Source of the DNA: Candidatus Hodarchaeota archaeon
Lineage (GTDB): Archaea; Asgardarchaeota; Heimdallarchaeia; Hodarchaeales; Hodarchaeaceae
Assembly: GCA_016840305.1 (NCBI GenBank)
Contig: JAEOSP010000118.1
Location: forward strand, 1 to 5,642
DNA length: 5,642 bases
Direction: 5' to 3'
The translations under genes were made by a program, and so were the position numbers. Shown here piece after piece: positions 5,116 through 5,642 of this stretch (positions are counted from its first letter, which is position 1; every line of letters begins with the position of its first letter). A model generated the notes under the pieces. It was not told the origin of the DNA. It saw only the letters and a program-made list of their open reading frames with translations, and ran no database searches.

Positions 5116-5642
5116 ATGATTCAAAGTCAAAGAAATACTCTTTACAAAGTTTTAATTGCAGGTTTTTTTTCTTTTACATTGATTATTGCCTTATTCACTC
5201 CATTAGGAATAATTCCACCTCTAGGATCTTTTCTTTTACCTGGGAGTGGTATTTGGAAAGTTCCACAGGAAGTGCTAGAATATGAAAATTTTGCCTACCC
5301 AGGTCTTTCAGATGAAGTAAAGGTTTTTCGAGATGAATGGGGTATACCTCATATCTATGGCTCAGATTTAGGTGATATTGTTTTTGCTCTTGGTTATTGC
5401 CATGCTCAGGATCGTTTGTTTGAAATGGATATGGCTAGACGTAGTGTTCGGGGATTACTCTCCGAAATATTAGGTCCTGATCTAATTGAACAAGATAAAT
5501 TCAATCTTCTGAAACTTGGAGAATACTGGGCGAATGAAACACTAAAAGTCCTAGCAACTAGCTCTGATCCTGATATTCAGGAAATGTATCAGGATTTCGG
5601 ATTATACACGGCAGGGGTGAATTTGTATCTATCTGAGCATTC
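5116..5642 (+). CDS. Penicillin acylase family protein, N-terminal part (runs off right edge)
   Basis: Open from ATG 5116 to the right edge, this frame gives 175 complete codons of a protein that normally exceeds 700 residues. Residues 11-32 (KVLIAGFFSF and following) form a hydrophobic signal peptide or membrane anchor, so the enzyme probably acts outside the cell. The rest matches the start of the alpha chain of penicillin amidase (PF01804) Ntn hydrolases: VFRDEWGIPHIY (70-81), then FALGYCHAQDRLFEMDMARR (90-109), then GLLSEILG (113-120). These enzymes are made as one precursor, remove a spacer by self-cleavage, and use the new N-terminal Ser of the beta chain to hydrolyse amides such as penicillins or acyl-homoserine lactones. 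That Ser lies beyond this window, so activity and substrate cannot be judged. It is transcribed divergently from pirin across 158 bases. Confidence 0.92.
   Translation, partial: MIQSQRNTLYKVLIAGFFSFTLIIALFTPLGIIPPLGSFLLPGSGIWKVPQEVLEYENFAYPGLSDEVKVFRDEWGIPHIYGSDLGDIVFALGYCHAQDRLFEMDMARRSVRGLLSEILGPDLIEQDKFNLLKLGEYWANETLKVLATSSDPDIQEMYQDFGLYTAGVNLYLSEH

Overview
This AT-rich window looks archaeal. Three predicted promoters carry archaeal-type TATA boxes, the last gene appears to be leaderless, and the central operon is a methylotrophic corrinoid/methyltransferase pair of the type found in methylotrophic archaea. An Asgard-type archaeon would fit the gene mix, but nothing here fixes the taxonomy, so treat that as a guess.

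Layout from left to right: (1) the C-terminal end of an unidentified plus-strand protein enters from the left edge and stops at 346; (2) a ten-helix EamA/DMT-family transporter runs 491-1477 on the plus strand from a TTG codon; (3) a possible 60-residue hypothetical protein lies at 1516-1698; (4) a minus-strand operon contains a corrinoid protein (3789-3127) followed, with no gap, by an MtmB-family methyltransferase (3126-1741); (5) a 313-300 base non-coding stretch holds the operon's promoter region and a probable pirin terminator; (6) a pirin-family cupin runs 4957-4112 on the minus strand; (7) a 158-base divergent promoter region contains an inverted repeat at the predicted pirin transcription start; (8) the 5' part of a membrane-anchored penicillin-acylase-family Ntn hydrolase runs from 5116 off the right edge.

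The centrepiece is the methyltransferase. It aligns almost without gaps to Methanosarcina monomethylamine methyltransferase MtmB as I recall that sequence. However, the pyrrolysine position (202 there) is an ordinary lysine (AAG codon, residue 201), and the residues known to surround pyrrolysine (Glu229, Glu259, Gln333, Tyr335) read Phe, Leu, Asn and Phe. This suggests a pyrrolysine-independent MtmB paralogue that passes a methyl group from an unknown substrate to the cobalamin of its partner corrinoid protein. It would parallel the way non-pyrrolysine members of the MttB family use other substrates. The corrinoid-to-acceptor methyltransferase is not in the window. The corrinoid gene ends in an amber codon directly abutting, and in frame with, the methyltransferase ATG.

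The pirin, transporter and acylase have no obvious pathway link to the methyltransferase operon. Similar short inverted repeats (TTAAC/GTTAA type) occur upstream of the transporter, the pirin and, in a weaker form, the operon.
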